Assembly: GCA_016800925.1 (NCBI GenBank)
Contig: JABCPU010000085.1
Span: 124,001-188,000 of the forward strand
DNA: 64,000 nt
Direction of reading: 5' to 3'
DNA from: Suillus spraguei
Taxonomy: Eukaryota > Basidiomycota > Agaricomycetes > Boletales > Suillaceae
This document shows positions 8,753-21,700 of this stretch, piece by piece. Position 1 is the stretch's first letter, and each line of letters begins with the position of its first letter. A program made the translations under genes and the position numbers. Below the pieces are notes generated by a model, which saw nothing but the letters and a program-made list of their open reading frames with translations, searched no databases and was not told where the DNA came from.

Positions 8753-11689
8753 TAGTGTTGTTGGCAATACTGCGCCATTGCGCCACACCAGTTGTGCCAT
8801 TTTGGCAATTGCCGGCAGTATCTCAGGGGTCCTGGCAAAACTTGGCACAACTAGTAGTAGTACCAGAGGTCCAGGGGGCAACTTGGACAAGCTCATCACA
8901 GTGTTCCTACACAGATTTGCCATTAATTCACTTATTAGATCACAGTAACAATATTACCATGTTTCTTTTACCATTTGTTCAAGTTGAACCATATCATTTG
9001 CACTATCTTCAGGCTACACTTGAAACTTGTCTCAAAATGTGTACCGAAAAACATCCAGGTGGCCACCCACCAGCCAAAATCCTAACTGATAACTTCAAGG
9101 AACTCGAATGAGTGAGTTGATAATAAATCCCATCAAAAATTCTGGAAGTGCAACTATTGTACTTCAACCAGTGGCAGTGGTCAATGCATTGAAGGCCGAG
9201 ATAACCACTGTCTTTTACATCTCACAAACCCAAAAGAGTGCCTGGATGCTCCACCATCTGTCTGCAATGAAGCTTGCAGAGTCTTATTACAGAAAGGTGC
9301 TGCCATTGGCCTGATAGAAGCACCACTTTTCTGTGACTCAGACACACCTGCTGTGGATGTTGCTCCAATCAATCAATCTAACATCGGAACAAGTGCTATC
9401 ATCAAAAAAGGAAGTCTAGCACACTCAATAATTATGTTGATCACACATTAACTGCTGTGAAGCGAGAAACTGCAAATATGAAGCTGTTTCAGTGAGCTCA
9501 GCTTAGTCTATGTTTGTGTATGCTTGTATCCTCACTTCATATAGCTATGTCATTCACAGTAACAGTCCATTTTCCGTCAGTGAAAATTCATACTTTCTCG
9601 AGTTTATCAACTATATTTGGCCATCATATGTGCCTCCCACACATTATGTCTTATTGCATACAATCATGGACTCTGAATACGCACAAGTTTCAATTGAAGA
9701 GATAGACCGTCTGAAGAAGAGGCAGAGGTTGACACTTCTCTTTGATGGATGAGAGGACTTGATCTGCCAAAGCCTCTACGGTTCTGTTGCAGCAGAGGTT
9801 GGGCAGTACCCAACTGTCTTAAGTCTTATTGAGCTCACTGGACATTGAGGCTCTGCTGATAAATATTTGGAGACCATGAAAAGGCGCTGAAAAATATGAA
9901 GATAGAAAATGGGAAGAATATAATTGCTTTGACAATGGATGATCCAATGGTTATGCAGTCTTTCCATCACAAGTTTAAATCTGAATATCATCGGGTCATT
10001 GTAAGTTCAATCCAGCTCAAGAAGTATAGATTTATCTTGATGACCATAATTCAGACTCTTGCATGCTTTTTGCATGGTCTCAATACTATCATTGGAAAGA
10101 TTGCCTTGTACCCCACTATGAAAAAATGGCAACAAAGTCAGCTCACATTGTCTGATACTTCAACCAGTCTCATTACTGGGGTGGCCAATTAAATAATGAA
10201 GCCCAAAGCTTGAACATTAATTGTTCAATGAAGACTAATACTGAGTCATGCTGGTATGCTTTAATCTTACAAGCTATGAGCATCGAGGCTTATCGGTAAG
10301 TCAAACATTCATTTCTTTGAATTAATCATATCTCAATTATTTTAGAGGTGCACTAGGCAGAATCTGTGTGTGGCCAGATGCCCAAAAGAAGCCAAACAAC
10401 CTTTGACCTGTTGCACCTGAAGTGATTAAGACTGTCCTTTATGACCCACTATACTGGCCACATCTGGGCCAATTCATCAAAACATGCAAGCCCATCATTG
10501 ATGCAATCAGAAATCTGGAATCACAGGATGCTACCTTAGCAGATTGCATGCTTGAATTAATTTGGTGTGCTCGGCAAATGATGTGTCTTCAACTCGAAGA
10601 TGGCAAGGACATCAACTTCTGGATGCATGCCAAGGCTGTATTCAATCGTGAATTTCATGCCATAAATACTGATATCCATGCTCTTGCCTTTTTCTTACAT
10701 CCAATGTGCTGGAAACTTGCAGTATCTCAAGCTGCAAAGAGCCAAACGTTCGAGCAGATGTGTATGGCTGCACTTGAGATTGCAAAACAATGGCGCTGGG
10801 ATGGGGATTGAGCTGTCAAACTCGTCGAGAATCTAAAGCAGTATTACCAATGCAAAGGCCCATTCGCAGGTGGTCAAGCCAATGGGAAGGATTGGTAAGA
10901 AAATCTTCCAATATCTGCGAAGTCATACCCATTGAAAACACTCGCAATCACCTTATTCTCAATTGTCCCTCATGTGGCAGATGTTGAACGACTATTTTCA
11001 GATCTTGGCAGAATCCAGGGTGTCAAACATTGCAACTTGACAGTTCGCACTTTTGAGACACTCAGAAAACTTTGTAACAACTATTCCTATCATGTCCACC
11101 AGCGTGCACTTGCTGCTGGCCAACCAGTCCGTTGAAAACATGCACATATGCACACTCGGAACAATGGTGGCATTAACACAGACCTGGCAATGGATCCTGA
11201 CACAAATTTCACATGGACACCTCCTTTGGTAAGCCAGAGTCAGGCTGATGATGAGCTGGAGGGGCCTGAAAGCTTGACAGAGGATGAGGTTGCAGGTGCC
11301 TTTGACGAGATTGAGCAATGCATTGCAGAATTACCATTGGTTATTGATCCCCAGCTGGAAGGGTATGAGATCTTGGCAGGAAAGGTGTATGACCTTGCAG
11401 AGCTGGAACAGGTTGATAAAGGAATTATGCCTGGGGCTTTCAAAGACAATGTTCACCAGGTGGAATCTGACTTGGAGGATGATATATCTTGGGATGTGCA
11501 GTCTCTGTTAACTATGAAAGGTGTCTCGTCAATGTAATAATCAATAGTATCATTATGAATTATCATGAATCATTGTCATGTTGATGCAGTGCGCCTGGGA
11601 GTTTTGCCAAGTTTTGCTGATGTGCCAAGTGCCAGTTGTGCCGGCACTTGGTCAAAACTCAGCCAAAAGTAGTTTTGCCCCCTGCACTA
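8753..11689 (+). mobile_element. hAT-family DNA transposon, complete but decayed
   Basis: The 2,937-bp element starts TAGTGTTGTTGGCAA at 8753 and ends with the inverse of TAGTGCAGGGGGCAA at 11689. CCTGTAGG is duplicated exactly on both sides (8745-8752 and 11690-11697), the 8-bp duplication typical of hAT insertions. The body carries a broken hAT transposase on the plus strand. Restoring the empty site joins 8744 to 11698, close to the left end of the MITE-like element at 11703. Confidence 0.9.
8990..11537 (+). pseudogene. hAT transposase pseudogene
   Basis: Stretches in one order along the plus strand match basidiomycete hAT transposases. 9590-9850 carries YVPPTHYVLLHTIMDSEYA, then RLTLLFDG and a SLYGSVAAEVGQ segment. 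9890-10270 carries TMDDP...ACFLHGLNTIIGKI. 10422-10811 carries a long intact block with ADCMLELIWCAR, VFNREFHAINTDIHALAFFL and IAKQWRWD. 10932-11135 is the C-terminal dimerisation region (LFSIVPHVADVERLFSDLG). 11148-11537 is an acidic tail. TGA stops interrupt it after LLFDG (where Trp is expected) and after LIELTGH, plus frame changes, so it is dead. The zinc-finger N-terminus is not readable. Confidence 0.85.
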
Positions 11690-11721
11690 CCTGTAGGCTT
11701 ACAGCTACTTTCATATTGATA

Positions 11722-13150
11722 GGCCATATTTTATTTTGTTCCCCTCACCACTTTTGTTTAGTTGTGGAGCTGTACAAACAAAAGGGTCCTGCCTGTTATG
11801 ATATTTGGGCGCATGAAGTATCCTAGAATGGCAAGCTCTGAGTCTTGCTTGCTTCATGTTCTTATCAGTCACTGAGCTGCGATCATGAGCATCTGTCACC
11901 TCTCGCAGTGTACAGCTATTGATTGACAATGTTGTGCTACCAGGTATACCGCTATACTATTATATTCACAATTGACCATGCTGATCCCTTATAGTGATGC
12001 AGGTTCAGTGTTGCTCGACCAGAAGCATTCAAATTCAAATTTGACAGCAGTCATCAAAAACTAGATCAACAAATACTTTGTTGAACCATTTCTTTGAGAC
12101 AAGGTAACTTGTGAATGCTCGCATTATCCATCACAATTACAGAGTTTTTTTGAGGAAAAGGGTTCATATTATCGAGCAGACTGTATATGAACTCATTGAA
12201 TGTTGCCGCCATATATGAACCATCCAGTACATCAAGATGCAAGATGCCGTCTAGCAAGAGAGCAGGTAAAATTGAATACCTGAATAAAATTAGACTATGA
12301 TCACAAATACGATACATGAATTCACTCACCTTTGCCCATGGACAAAATAATCATGGCAGCATACACATGTGCCAGTTGGAGACCAGGCCATTGGACGTTT
12401 TGTTGTAATCCAATTGGTGGCTGATTCATTGACAAAGACAAGTTGATCTGGGCAGAAATTCTCAGCTATAAATATTTGATAGCGATCATGAGTATCTTCA
12501 TTGCACTGGAGTGCAATTTTAGACACCTAGTAGAGGAGATAATCAGGATAAAATGCAACTAGTGAAAAACTACATACATGTTTGCATGTGAAGCCATGTC
12601 TTTTCAAGGTTCATTCTATGGTGACTTCAGAAACTTCAATACCCATTGCCTGACATAGCATATGTTGAAGTTCAGACAGCGACAGGTCTGGAGTGCGCTT
12701 GATACATGACAACAGATACTAGTAAGGGAGTTAGCGAAATTACCACCTCTGCACTGCAGGCTTAGTTCACTTACTGAAGTATCTGCTGCTGTGAGCAGAC
12801 AAGGATGTCCACTCTCCAATTTGGACTACAGAGCCTGTGAGATGAGAAAGCTGAAGAACTTGGTTAACAGTTCACTGGCTTGTGTGAGTAGCTCATGCTA
12901 TGCTACTAGATGACATATGAGCAGACATGGTCACCCATTGCTGTTTTACAGCTGCTGGAATGTGAGGGCGGTTTCCAGGCATGGTGGTAAGTAGAGTACT
13001 ACAATTGTGTCAGGCAGAGGCAGCCCCGTCAGACAGGTGGCCATTCTAGGATACTTTGCGCGCCCAAATATCATAACAGGCGGGACCCTTTTGTTTGTAC
13101 AGCTCCACAACTAAACAAAAGCGGTGAGGGGAACAAAATGAAATCTGGCC
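11722..13150 (-). mobile_element. second Tc1/mariner-like element (pogo/DDE_3-type), decayed
   Basis: It has inverted repeats of roughly 110 bp at 11722-11830 and 13043-13150, starting GGCCATATTTTATTTTG and ending with the inverse of GGCCAGATTTCATTTTG. TA on each side (11720-11721 and 13151-13152) fits a mariner-type target duplication. It is inserted into the left inverted repeat of the element at 11703-13787. It is a different family from the element at 1045. Confidence 0.85.
12066..12820 (-). pseudogene. DDE_3-type transposase pseudogene
   Basis: Reading the minus strand, 12820-12616 gives a helix-turn-helix-like segment (ESGHPCLLTAADTS), 12526-12326 gives KIALQCNEDTHDRY and DQLVFVNESATNWITTKRP, and 12329-12066 gives YSILPALLLDGILHLDVLDG and NSVIVMDNASIHK. 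These are the family's VDES and VMDNASIH catalytic blocks. The first Asp is changed to Asn (VNES instead of VDES). The third acidic block (usually NPIEE) is not found before the left inverted repeat. The copy is therefore truncated and inactive. Confidence 0.8.
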
Positions 13151-13787
13151 TATAGGGATACTCAATTTCAAAATGTCAAGTTCAGTTCATTTGATTTGAC
13201 GTTATATATGTAGTAAACAGTTTCATTTCGGCTCCATAAATTAGTTCCGAGGCCAGCAAAAGGACAGACAGAGACCTGTCTCCTGGTCAAACATACTGGT
13301 TAACATTCTCAGAGTTGGCAATGAACTGCCATGCTGACAGCGACAGACAACACCTTCCCTGCCAGTTCCAGAACCAAGTCCAGCATCAACAACACAATAC
13401 ACCATACAGTCACATATCAGAAAGTAATGTGAGGGAGTCAGACCACCTGTAGTAACACACTCGCATCAGCAACAGCGGCACAGAGAGAACTATGGGAATA
13501 CTTACTGGTATGATGCTAATCAGTAGGACAAGTTTAATTTGATACTGGGTTGAATGTGCATACAGGTCTTGGCTCAGTACTATTGTGCCTAGCTATGGCC
13601 AGTGTGCTGTTCAGAACAGCATTCAATTGGAGTAGATAGCGACGGCCGGCCTCTGGCTCTGGGAATACCGTAACAACTGGCAGCAAGCGTCGGTAATCAG
13701 TGTTGTTACTGCATAAATAACGTCAAATTAAACGAACTGAACTCGACATTTTAGAATTGAGCATCCCTTATCGATATGAAAGTAGCT

Positions 13788-14501
13788 CATCAGGAAATTC
13801 ACACATTCCTTAACATGCTTAATCAGCTTAACTCACTTATCTCAAAACTTGTTTGCTCTCTCTCACATCATTCACCTGGCATATCTTATATTTTTTGAGT
13901 GCAAATACAATAAAACATGTATATTAATATATCTCAACTTTTTTTTTCTGAATTCATTCACATTGAAATTTTGGACAAGTAGATTCAATTTCACCAAGGC
14001 AGTTAAGTGTAAATAAGTCCGCATAAGGGCACGTCAAGGAATGTGTGCTAGATAAAGTTCCCACGGTATATAACTGAGATTCTGTTGCGTCCGTGAGATT
14101 CTTTTACGAACTCTTTCCCTCAGTTCCAGATTTTCTTATGGTCGTGAGCCTAGTCACCCGATGTTGGAGAGCATTTGAAGTCTATTTGAAGTCTGCTATT
14201 GAGCCTGTGCACGACAACAGACAGGCTCTCCAGATGGGATGACTCGGTCCCTCGGAGGGTTAATCGATTAACCACCATCATCATCATCATACCTAATTCA
14301 CTGACCCTGCACGAAAGTGAATTACTATTATAACAAAATTCCAATGAATAATATTGCGAAGGTCATCAAATGTGAGTAAGCCCATGAGATTTTCACTGGT
14401 TCCCGTATCTCGTGAGTTCGTTTTATGTTACTAGTAATGCATAATGGGTGCCCGGTCCGGGAGGTTGTGTGGGATGCCTTAAATAACTTAATGCACTTTC
14501 G
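13788..14501. other. intergenic region upstream of the P450 gene
   Basis: No gene recognised. It contains a T-run at 13940-13950 and an imperfect CATCATCATCATCAT run near 14274-14289. The last few hundred bases are the likely P450 promoter. Confidence 0.45.
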
Positions 14502-16730
14502 ATGAGGTCCGCCCTCTTTCCACTCCTCCAGTCAGTACTCCTCCAGTTCGAGTCAGTCATGCTACAGCTACCTGACCTACGCATTCCTGGTAGCACGCAG
14601 CTCGTTCTCGGTGCTACAGCTTGCATTGGGGCTATAGGAATAATTATCCATACTTACCTTCGTAGATCTCGCCTACCTCCTTCTCCTCCCACTTGGCGAC
14701 TTCGGGGACACTTTTTACCTTACCACAAGTAAAGTTTTATACTGGCCACTTCGTTTTTGTAATCTAATTTTACGCCATTCCTGATCAGCGCATCTCTCAC
14801 TGTAGCGCAGTGGATCGACGAGTATGGCCCTCTGATTACTATTCGCTCAGGAATGCAGACCGTCGTGATCATCGGTCGATACAATGTTAGTCCCTTCAAT
14901 GTTCATGATACGTGATTATCAGGCTTCAGACTCAATGCTTTGTGGCAGGCCGCGATGGATATAATGGAGAAACAGGGTAGAATCCTGGCTGGTCGACCTC
15001 GTCTTGTTGCTGGAGAAATTCTTACACGCAGATTAGACGTCGGCTTGGCGCACCCTGGGGACAGGTTCCGTCGGATGCGTAGGTTCGTCGCTGCAATGCT
15101 GTAAGGGCTCAAACAGCCCTAGTCTTACTTTTCAATGTGGTGCAGGGCACTCCATACGCATCTCCAGCCCAAATCAGCTGATGCGTATCAGCCTTTGCAA
15201 ATGTCACAAGCCAAGAACGTAATCCTCAATATCCTTGATGATCCAGACAGCTTTCAGCACCACGCTTCATCGTAAGTGTTTTCCTACGTACGGCACTGAG
15301 GTCTAATAGTATGCTACTTACGAGTTCTTAAAAGTTATGCCGCAGATACGATCTTGAAAATTACATACGGAAAGACCACACCGACGTCTGCAACTGACCC
15401 TGAAGTTAGGGAGATTCGCCAGCTCATCGTGAGATTTCGTACAATCACGCGCCATGGCTATTACTTGGTGGACTCCATACCGTGGCTCAAATACGTTCCT
15501 TGGTATGCACCAGAATTGAGAGACGAGTCCGAGAGGACAATACGACTCTACACAAGCCAGCTGAACCGCGTGAGACAGCAGCTAGTACGCATTGCCTCGC
15601 CTATCTTCACATGATGTTTGAATTGTTCCATAGCAGAGCAACGAGGACATCGGCTCTTCGTTTTCAAAATACATTCTAGAAAATGAGCATCTGTATGGCT
15701 TGACGGAGGACGAGATGGCGTATCTTGCTGGCGGGTTATTCGGAGCTGGATCCCACACGGTAAGTCTTCTTCCTTTTTGCGTTTGTATACACTGAGATGA
15801 TGTGTCAGACTGGTATAGCGATATGCACGGTGCTAATGGCGGCTGCACATTTCCCTGAAGAACAAGCTAAAGTACAGACAGAGCTTGATGCAGTCATCGG
15901 ACAAGAGCGAGGTAGTTCAATTTTGCATCCTAGCTCTGTCAATCGAATGATTTCTTTGGAAAGCACCGACATTTGCAGACAAACCATCCCTTCCTCATCT
16001 GGAGGCCTTCATCTCTGAGGCTTTTAGATGGAGACCGGTGGCTCCCGAGGGTGGTGAGTCTCTGAATGGTCGTTCCTGCACCTGAAGTTTACACAAATCA
16101 CCCTACAGGAGTGCCTCACCGAACGACTGAAGATGTCATTTGGGTGAGTGCTCTCTGAACGATTTATTGTCCGCAGGATGATCTGACATCCTCCTGCAGG
16201 AAAACTATTGCATTCCTGCTGGAACTACGGTAGTCGGCAACCTTTGGTAAGTTGATATCCTTGAAGATACGACGTACTATCAATGTGTCATTGCCTTAGG
16301 GCCATTTCTCGAGATCCAGAAGTCTATCCCGAGCCTGATACATTCAAGCCCCAGCGCTGGATTGATGACCAAGGTCGCTTGAGGGACGATCTCACATTCT
16401 TTACATATGGGTTCGGTCGGCGGTAAGCACCGTCTCTTGTAATATGTTTCCTTCGATTGTCTTTCCTTCCAGCGTATGCCCAGGTCAACATGTTGCAAAC
16501 AGGTTAGAGTTCTTTACACCCACACAATTTCCTGATCTTATCTGAAATATTACAGATCGGTGTTCATAAATTCGCTTCTTATCCTTTGGGCCTTCAAGCT
16601 CAGTCTGGATCCAACGAAGCCACAGGATGACATGGGATTAATAAATGTTCCTTGCGCTATTAAATTTCAGACGAGGGTTCCAGAGACGGAGCTTAGGCGT
16701 ATAATGCAGAGTTATCCTAAAACTGGATGA
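14502..16730 (+). CDS. cytochrome P450 monooxygenase (E-class, 13 exons, intact)
   Basis: A haem monooxygenase anchored in the ER. I read 13 exons: 14502-14728, 14789-14885, 14949-15082, 15146-15271, 15335-15584, 15637-15759, 15809-15911, 15964-16050, 16109-16143, 16200-16246, 16300-16422, 16473-16502 and 16556-16730. They join in frame to 518 aa with no stop. A membrane segment (LVLGATACIGAIGIIIHTYL) is followed by the proline hinge LPPSPP. Residues 315-320 are AGSHTT (I-helix), 372-375 EAFR (ExxR), and 446-455 YGFGRRVCPG with the haem Cys at 453. The usual acidic residue in the I-helix is His, and the first Phe of FxxGxRxCxG is Tyr. The start may instead be the Met at 14559. Length and order are normal for the fungal family often labelled O-methylsterigmatocystin oxidoreductase-like; the substrate is unknown. 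Confidence 0.93.
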
Positions 16731-18640
16731 GAAGCCTTGGTAGATCGCCACTAGGGAGCGGGAGATGAACCATCAAATTGTTTATGCCTCTAGCTCTCTC
16801 ACAATACGTTCCAAGTCTGACTTGTATAATGTAGTCAACTATGCATTTTTCTTCATTCACGTCCGTATGGAAAGCCGGCGCGCAGTCCGTTACATAATGA
16901 AACACGCACCAAATGCGTGGGATTGGCGAAAACTTGGTCGGTCTTGATCGCGTTGGTTTGGTGGTTTGGGAGTTATTGGATAGCGAAAGTGATGATGAAA
17001 CAGTAGATGAATGGTCATTTTAAATGTATATATCTGGACAATTGAAACTAGTGGTGTACGGCCTGAATCTTACAATGTCCGTTATGGATGTGTGACACTT
17101 GTGTACTAATGAGCGCGAGTGTCCATGATGAACGGTTTGGATGGAATGTAAAGTTGATGCGGGGAATGCTGTGTCTTTCAAATGTATTGATCAGTTGGAA
17201 CAAGGATTATAGATACAAACGGAAATAATACTCAATATCTGGTACACCTCATTGTTGACCAACTTCATGTCGATATGCAGCACATCGATAACACGGCTAT
17301 GTCGCCTCTTCAAAATGCAATCCTTGGCCATATCGCTGAACCTTTATAGCTCCGCCTGAACTCCATTGGTGACCCCCGGTATCGTGCTGAAGTTGCTCCC
17401 CTCAGCTCACAGTGCAGCAGGTGTATGAATCATTCACGCTCGGCAATCCCACGGCTGATCATTCTGCACGAGGGGCACATGCACAAGGACATCATGCATA
17501 TGATTGCATGTGTAGGCAACGGTTTGTGTGCGGGCACCTTTGGGATGAGCAACCTTCTTGTGATCGTGCCTTTTCGAAGACCATTGATGACTTCGTGATT
17601 GCATCGCCACTCTGGCATGGTGTTCAGATTAGATTTGATACCTGGTTGGATCATGGTATTGATGACGTGGTAGATGTGGCAGTAGCGATAAGAGGTGTTG
17701 CGAGGTTATTCCTTACTATGAGGGCAAAATGGAATCCTGGCTTTGTCTTGCGATGGTAGAGGGTGATATATAAACGATGGGCCAGGGATGTTATGACGGA
17801 CCACAAAACATAGACTACTCAACAAAAGAAGACAGTCTGCGCGTGCTCAAGCCATCATGAAAAACACTTCATACCCTGGCGGATGCATGTCCTATGACGA
17901 GCTATGTTCTACTTACCAGAACGGTGTTGCCCATGGAGGGCAAGAGCCACGCTTTGTTGCCGCTGCAGATAGCATTGACCAGTTGTCCACGTGTGCGGCA
18001 CTTTGCCTAGTGAAACAACGTGGTGACGACCACCCTCATTTTTTTCACTGTAAACATGCGATGGTGAATATTCCATAGTAAAGCAAAAAAGGCTGTTTCA
18101 GCGTGCGTCAGCGGCATCGCCGAGGCTGCCTTGACATCACAAAAGCATGCCCAGCTGAAAGTCAAACAATGAGTCAGCTACACGTTATGGTGACAGATAA
18201 TCTCGTCAGCCAGCAACGGTTGTCACATACTGTTCCATTGTGAATACGACCACATTTCAAGCTTTGTCCACGTCGCAACGCTTTGCCAGTGGAACAAATC
18301 CACAAGCAAGTCATTGTCTTCAACTACTATGATTTCCTTTTTGGGGTATGTGAATTGTGAACAAAGAGGAGTAAACAAGTGTGATTTGAGGAGCACGCTT
18401 TGGTCGCGTTTTGTGTTTAATGCTGCCACGGAACGCTCATCAACGTTTTCATCATCTCCTTTTTTAACGTGCTAACTGAAAAAGTTGCAGACAGCTAGAA
18501 ATCTACCTGCACTGAAACTCCAGGTCGGCGTATTTGCAACACGGCAGCCGAGTTACGCATAACCCACCTTAAAAACGTGTTTGGAGCGTGCTCTTAATCA
18601 AGGTTAACTTGCCTCGAAGCAGCCTTGCACGGGCTTACAT
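16731..18640. other. 1.9-kb intergenic region without a recognised gene
   Basis: Open frames at 17412-17759 (115 aa) and 17857-18078 (73 aa) have no recognisable domain and no convincing splice partners. 18060-18470 contains small diverged repeats of an ATTCCATTG/CAAACAATGAGTCAG type. The 3' part must contain the SUN-gene promoter. Confidence 0.45.
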
Positions 18641-21600
18641 ATGTCATTCGCGGGCACACCTCTCGGTCAAGGCAGACGTTTAGATCACCACACATTCCTC
18701 AACAAGACAAATCTTGCTACAGTTCACAATAATCCATCTGGTAGAAACGTCAATCCTCCCACAAGTCCACCGCGTCCAATAACAACATCATACGCGTACG
18801 GGTGAGCACCATCATATCATATCATATCTTATAACAGCACCCTCATCATATCTTCACATGCACTTCAGAGCCCCAACAGAAGGCTCTAAATTACCTGTTA
18901 AACCTACGTCATCTACATCCACAGCTGACGCAGCAGACGGCGAGACAGCTCTCGTCCGCTACGCCCGCCTAAAGCGCGAGCGGTCGCTTCAACAGTCACA
19001 ACCAGCCCTCGCTCCTGAGACGTGGAGCGTAAAGGATACGTCTGTTAATATTGCAAGCGCATTCTATCAAGCCGCATCTACATCACACGAGATGGACCCC
19101 AGCAATCCCAATAACGCATGGGCCTCTGGCTCTCAAACAAACCTCAACGTACCTCGAAGTACATCTGTTGACTACGAGAAAGAGACTCATTCTACCAGCA
19201 GTCGCCGACTAGCACCCCCTCCAAATCGTCTTTCACAGCGCAATACGCGTAAGACCCTCTCAAAGCAGGACTCCACGGTGACACATGTTTCCGACTCTGA
19301 AGGTGACGACAATCAGGAGTCCCAAGAACATGATCGCAGTGCTCGCGGGATGAGCCCCTTTGAACAGGTCGTCGACGTTTCTAAGCGCGCCCTGACGTCC
19401 GCAACCTCCTTTTACATGCGACCCCGCTCAACCGAGCCCGCGGATATCTCAGCTGCCAACACAACCACGAACGGCAGAGACTCCAGTTATGACTACGCAT
19501 CAGAGGAACAAGAGTATCAAGAGACGATGCGGCAAAATCTAGCTCGTCAGAAACAAGAGCAGTCCGCTACCAAGAGGCCTACACTTAACAACAAGCGGAA
19601 CCGGATGTCCGTCGATAACAAGGCATATCAGCCCTCACAATCTGATATGGAAGGGGACTCCGACGATGTTTCTGACGACGGGCGGAAAAGAAGAAGAAAA
19701 TTTAAGAAAAAGGATTTAGGTGGTGGTCCTTTGACAACGCTGCCAGTAGCAGGCTACGACAAGCGACGAAAGAAGAAGAGAGGTAGCAAGACTAATGTTG
19801 AGGGCGAAGAAGATGACGAAAGTAGCAGTGAAAGTGAGCAGGTAAGGGTGATGATTTTCATTTCAGCGTCTTTGCTCATTATTTTTCATAGCGCTCTTCA
19901 GCTCAGCATGTGTCGGCTACCCACTCCATGCCCCCGCCTTCGAGGTCCTCGATACCTCGCGGATCTGTCCCTCCCTATTCTGATGATCCAACTGACCTCG
20001 AAGTAGGGCTGGACTCCATTCCTGAGATGGATGAGCCTCCCGCTGTGGACGGCTTCTCCAACACATCTGACATGCCATCACGATCATTCTCGGTCGGAGG
20101 TCTTTTAGGCCTGGCTGTGAACCGTAGTGTACGGCTCCTTCTGGGTATTTTCGCTTGGGCTATACGCATTATTACCCTCGTGGCCCTCGTTCTTGGCCGC
20201 ATATTTGGATCCATATTTGATATCATCTTCATTCGTCCAGCCTCCTTTTTCTCGCAGATCAAGGCAGGACCATTCATCACCCTTGCCAGATATCTTTTCG
20301 TCGCTGCTGCTCTTTATGCCATTTGGTATCAGTTCCATAATCCTATCCTTCAAATGCTACCCATTCACTCGCCACAACGCCAATATTACGCACCCGACAC
20401 GCCGATCACGAACCTTGATGAACTTAGCGCTAGGCTTCAAAATATTGAGGCCGCTCTGTCCGGTCTTTCTCTTGACCAACAACGTGCTCGTGCCCAGCAA
20501 GATCTCGAAGCTCGTGCACATGGAGATGTCGTCAACCGAATTTTTGCTCTCGAGGCACGCATTCGTGACGAAGCCAAGCGTGTTTCTGATACGGAGGCTC
20601 ATCTCAAGTCGTCTTCGAAACAAGGTCTCGTTGACCTTAGACGGGAGGTTGAAGCCCTGCATTCTCAGCTAAGCGCTGTGGAATCTGCGCCCAGGGAGAC
20701 TGTAATTTCAATGCCACCTCCTGTTAACGACGAAGAGGCACGGGTCAAGTTGAGAATTCTGGAGGAGCGGCTTGGAAGTATCGAGGATGGCGTAAAAGAT
20801 GCCCTGGAGCAAGCCAAGAACGCTGCACGTGCTCCAGCAAACGTACCTGCTGGTCCAGCTTGGTGGTCGAAGCCGGCATCGACTGTTGGCACTGGTGCTG
20901 GTCTAACCATCAAGTCTACGGATGGCTCTGACGTCACTTCGCTCATCTCCCAACTCGTCGACAACGCTATTGCACGATACGGGACTCAAGATATCGTTTC
21001 TCGTCCTGATTTCGCGCTCCACTCTGGTGGTGCACGTCCAATTCCTCATCTTACGAGTAGTACGCTGGAGTTGCGGCCAAGCACACTGCGAGGGCAGATC
21101 CTGGGTCTTATTACTGGCCATGGGTATGAAGTGGGCCGTTCACCAATAACTGCTTTGCATCAGGATTTGCACAGCGGGAACTGCTGGCCCATGGCCGGAC
21201 CTTACGGTCAATTGGGCGTGATGCTTGCCTTCCCTGCTATCATCTCTGACATCACCATCGACCACGTCGCCAAGGAAGTTGCGTTCGATCTTAGTACTGC
21301 TCCCAAAGACATGGAGGTTTGGGGTCAAGTAGAGGGCGAAGATAATTTAGCAAAAGTTGCAGTGTGGCGCGCAGAACAAGCTGCACGACGAGAGGCTGCA
21401 AAGGAGGCTGGTGAAACTGTTCCTGAAGCGGATCTTGATGACGATTATCCGGCTACGCTTCCCAGTGATGTTTTGTTCATCCGCCTTGCATCATTCACAT
21501 ATGATATTCATGCGCCTTCAAACATTCAAACCTTCCCCGTACGCCAGGAAATCCGGGATCTCTCTCTGGATTTCGGTCTCGTGGCGCTTGTAATCAAGGA

Positions 21601-21700
21601 TAACTGGGGCAAAGACGGGTATACGTGTTTGTATCGCTTCCGCGTACATGGCGAACGCCCTGGAGGTGGCTCGTTACCATTCCCTACCGAAAATTCATGA
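18641..21700 (+). CDS. SUN-domain (Sad1/UNC-84) inner nuclear membrane protein
   Basis: A nuclear-envelope protein expected to form the inner half of a LINC complex with KASH proteins, linking chromatin or the spindle pole body to the cytoskeleton. Three exons, 18641-18801, 18869-19841 and 19892-21700, join to 980 aa. The start ATG opens MSFAGTPLGQGRR; the internal ATG at 18858 lies in intron 1 and is a false start. Order: a disordered basic/acidic nucleoplasmic half with KR-rich patches (~360-390), hydrophobic segments at about 454-500 and 505-526, a coiled coil at ~550-630, and a C-terminal SUN domain at about 746-975 (DFALHSGGARPI, GNCWPMAGPYGQLGVML, QTFPV). An ~40-residue charged insert (AEQAARREAAKEAGE region) interrupts the SUN domain. 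It is intact. Confidence 0.92.

Larger units (their letters stand above)
11703..13787. mobile_element. MITE-like inverted-repeat element split by a Tc1-like insertion
   Basis: The left end AGCTACTTTCATAT (11703) is the inverse of the right end at 13774-13787. The inverted repeat continues on the far side of the inserted element: 13153-13205 (ending GACGTTAT) matches the inverse of 13717-13772. Without the insertion the element would be about 650 bp with ~75-bp inverted repeats and a non-coding centre (13206-13716). I could not find a target duplication, so the superfamily is open. Confidence 0.75.

Noticed and set aside
18858..20006. Separate gene starting at the ATG in 18858
   Set aside because: The ATG lies in intron 1 of the SUN gene; the frame is exon 2 plus read-through of intron 2.
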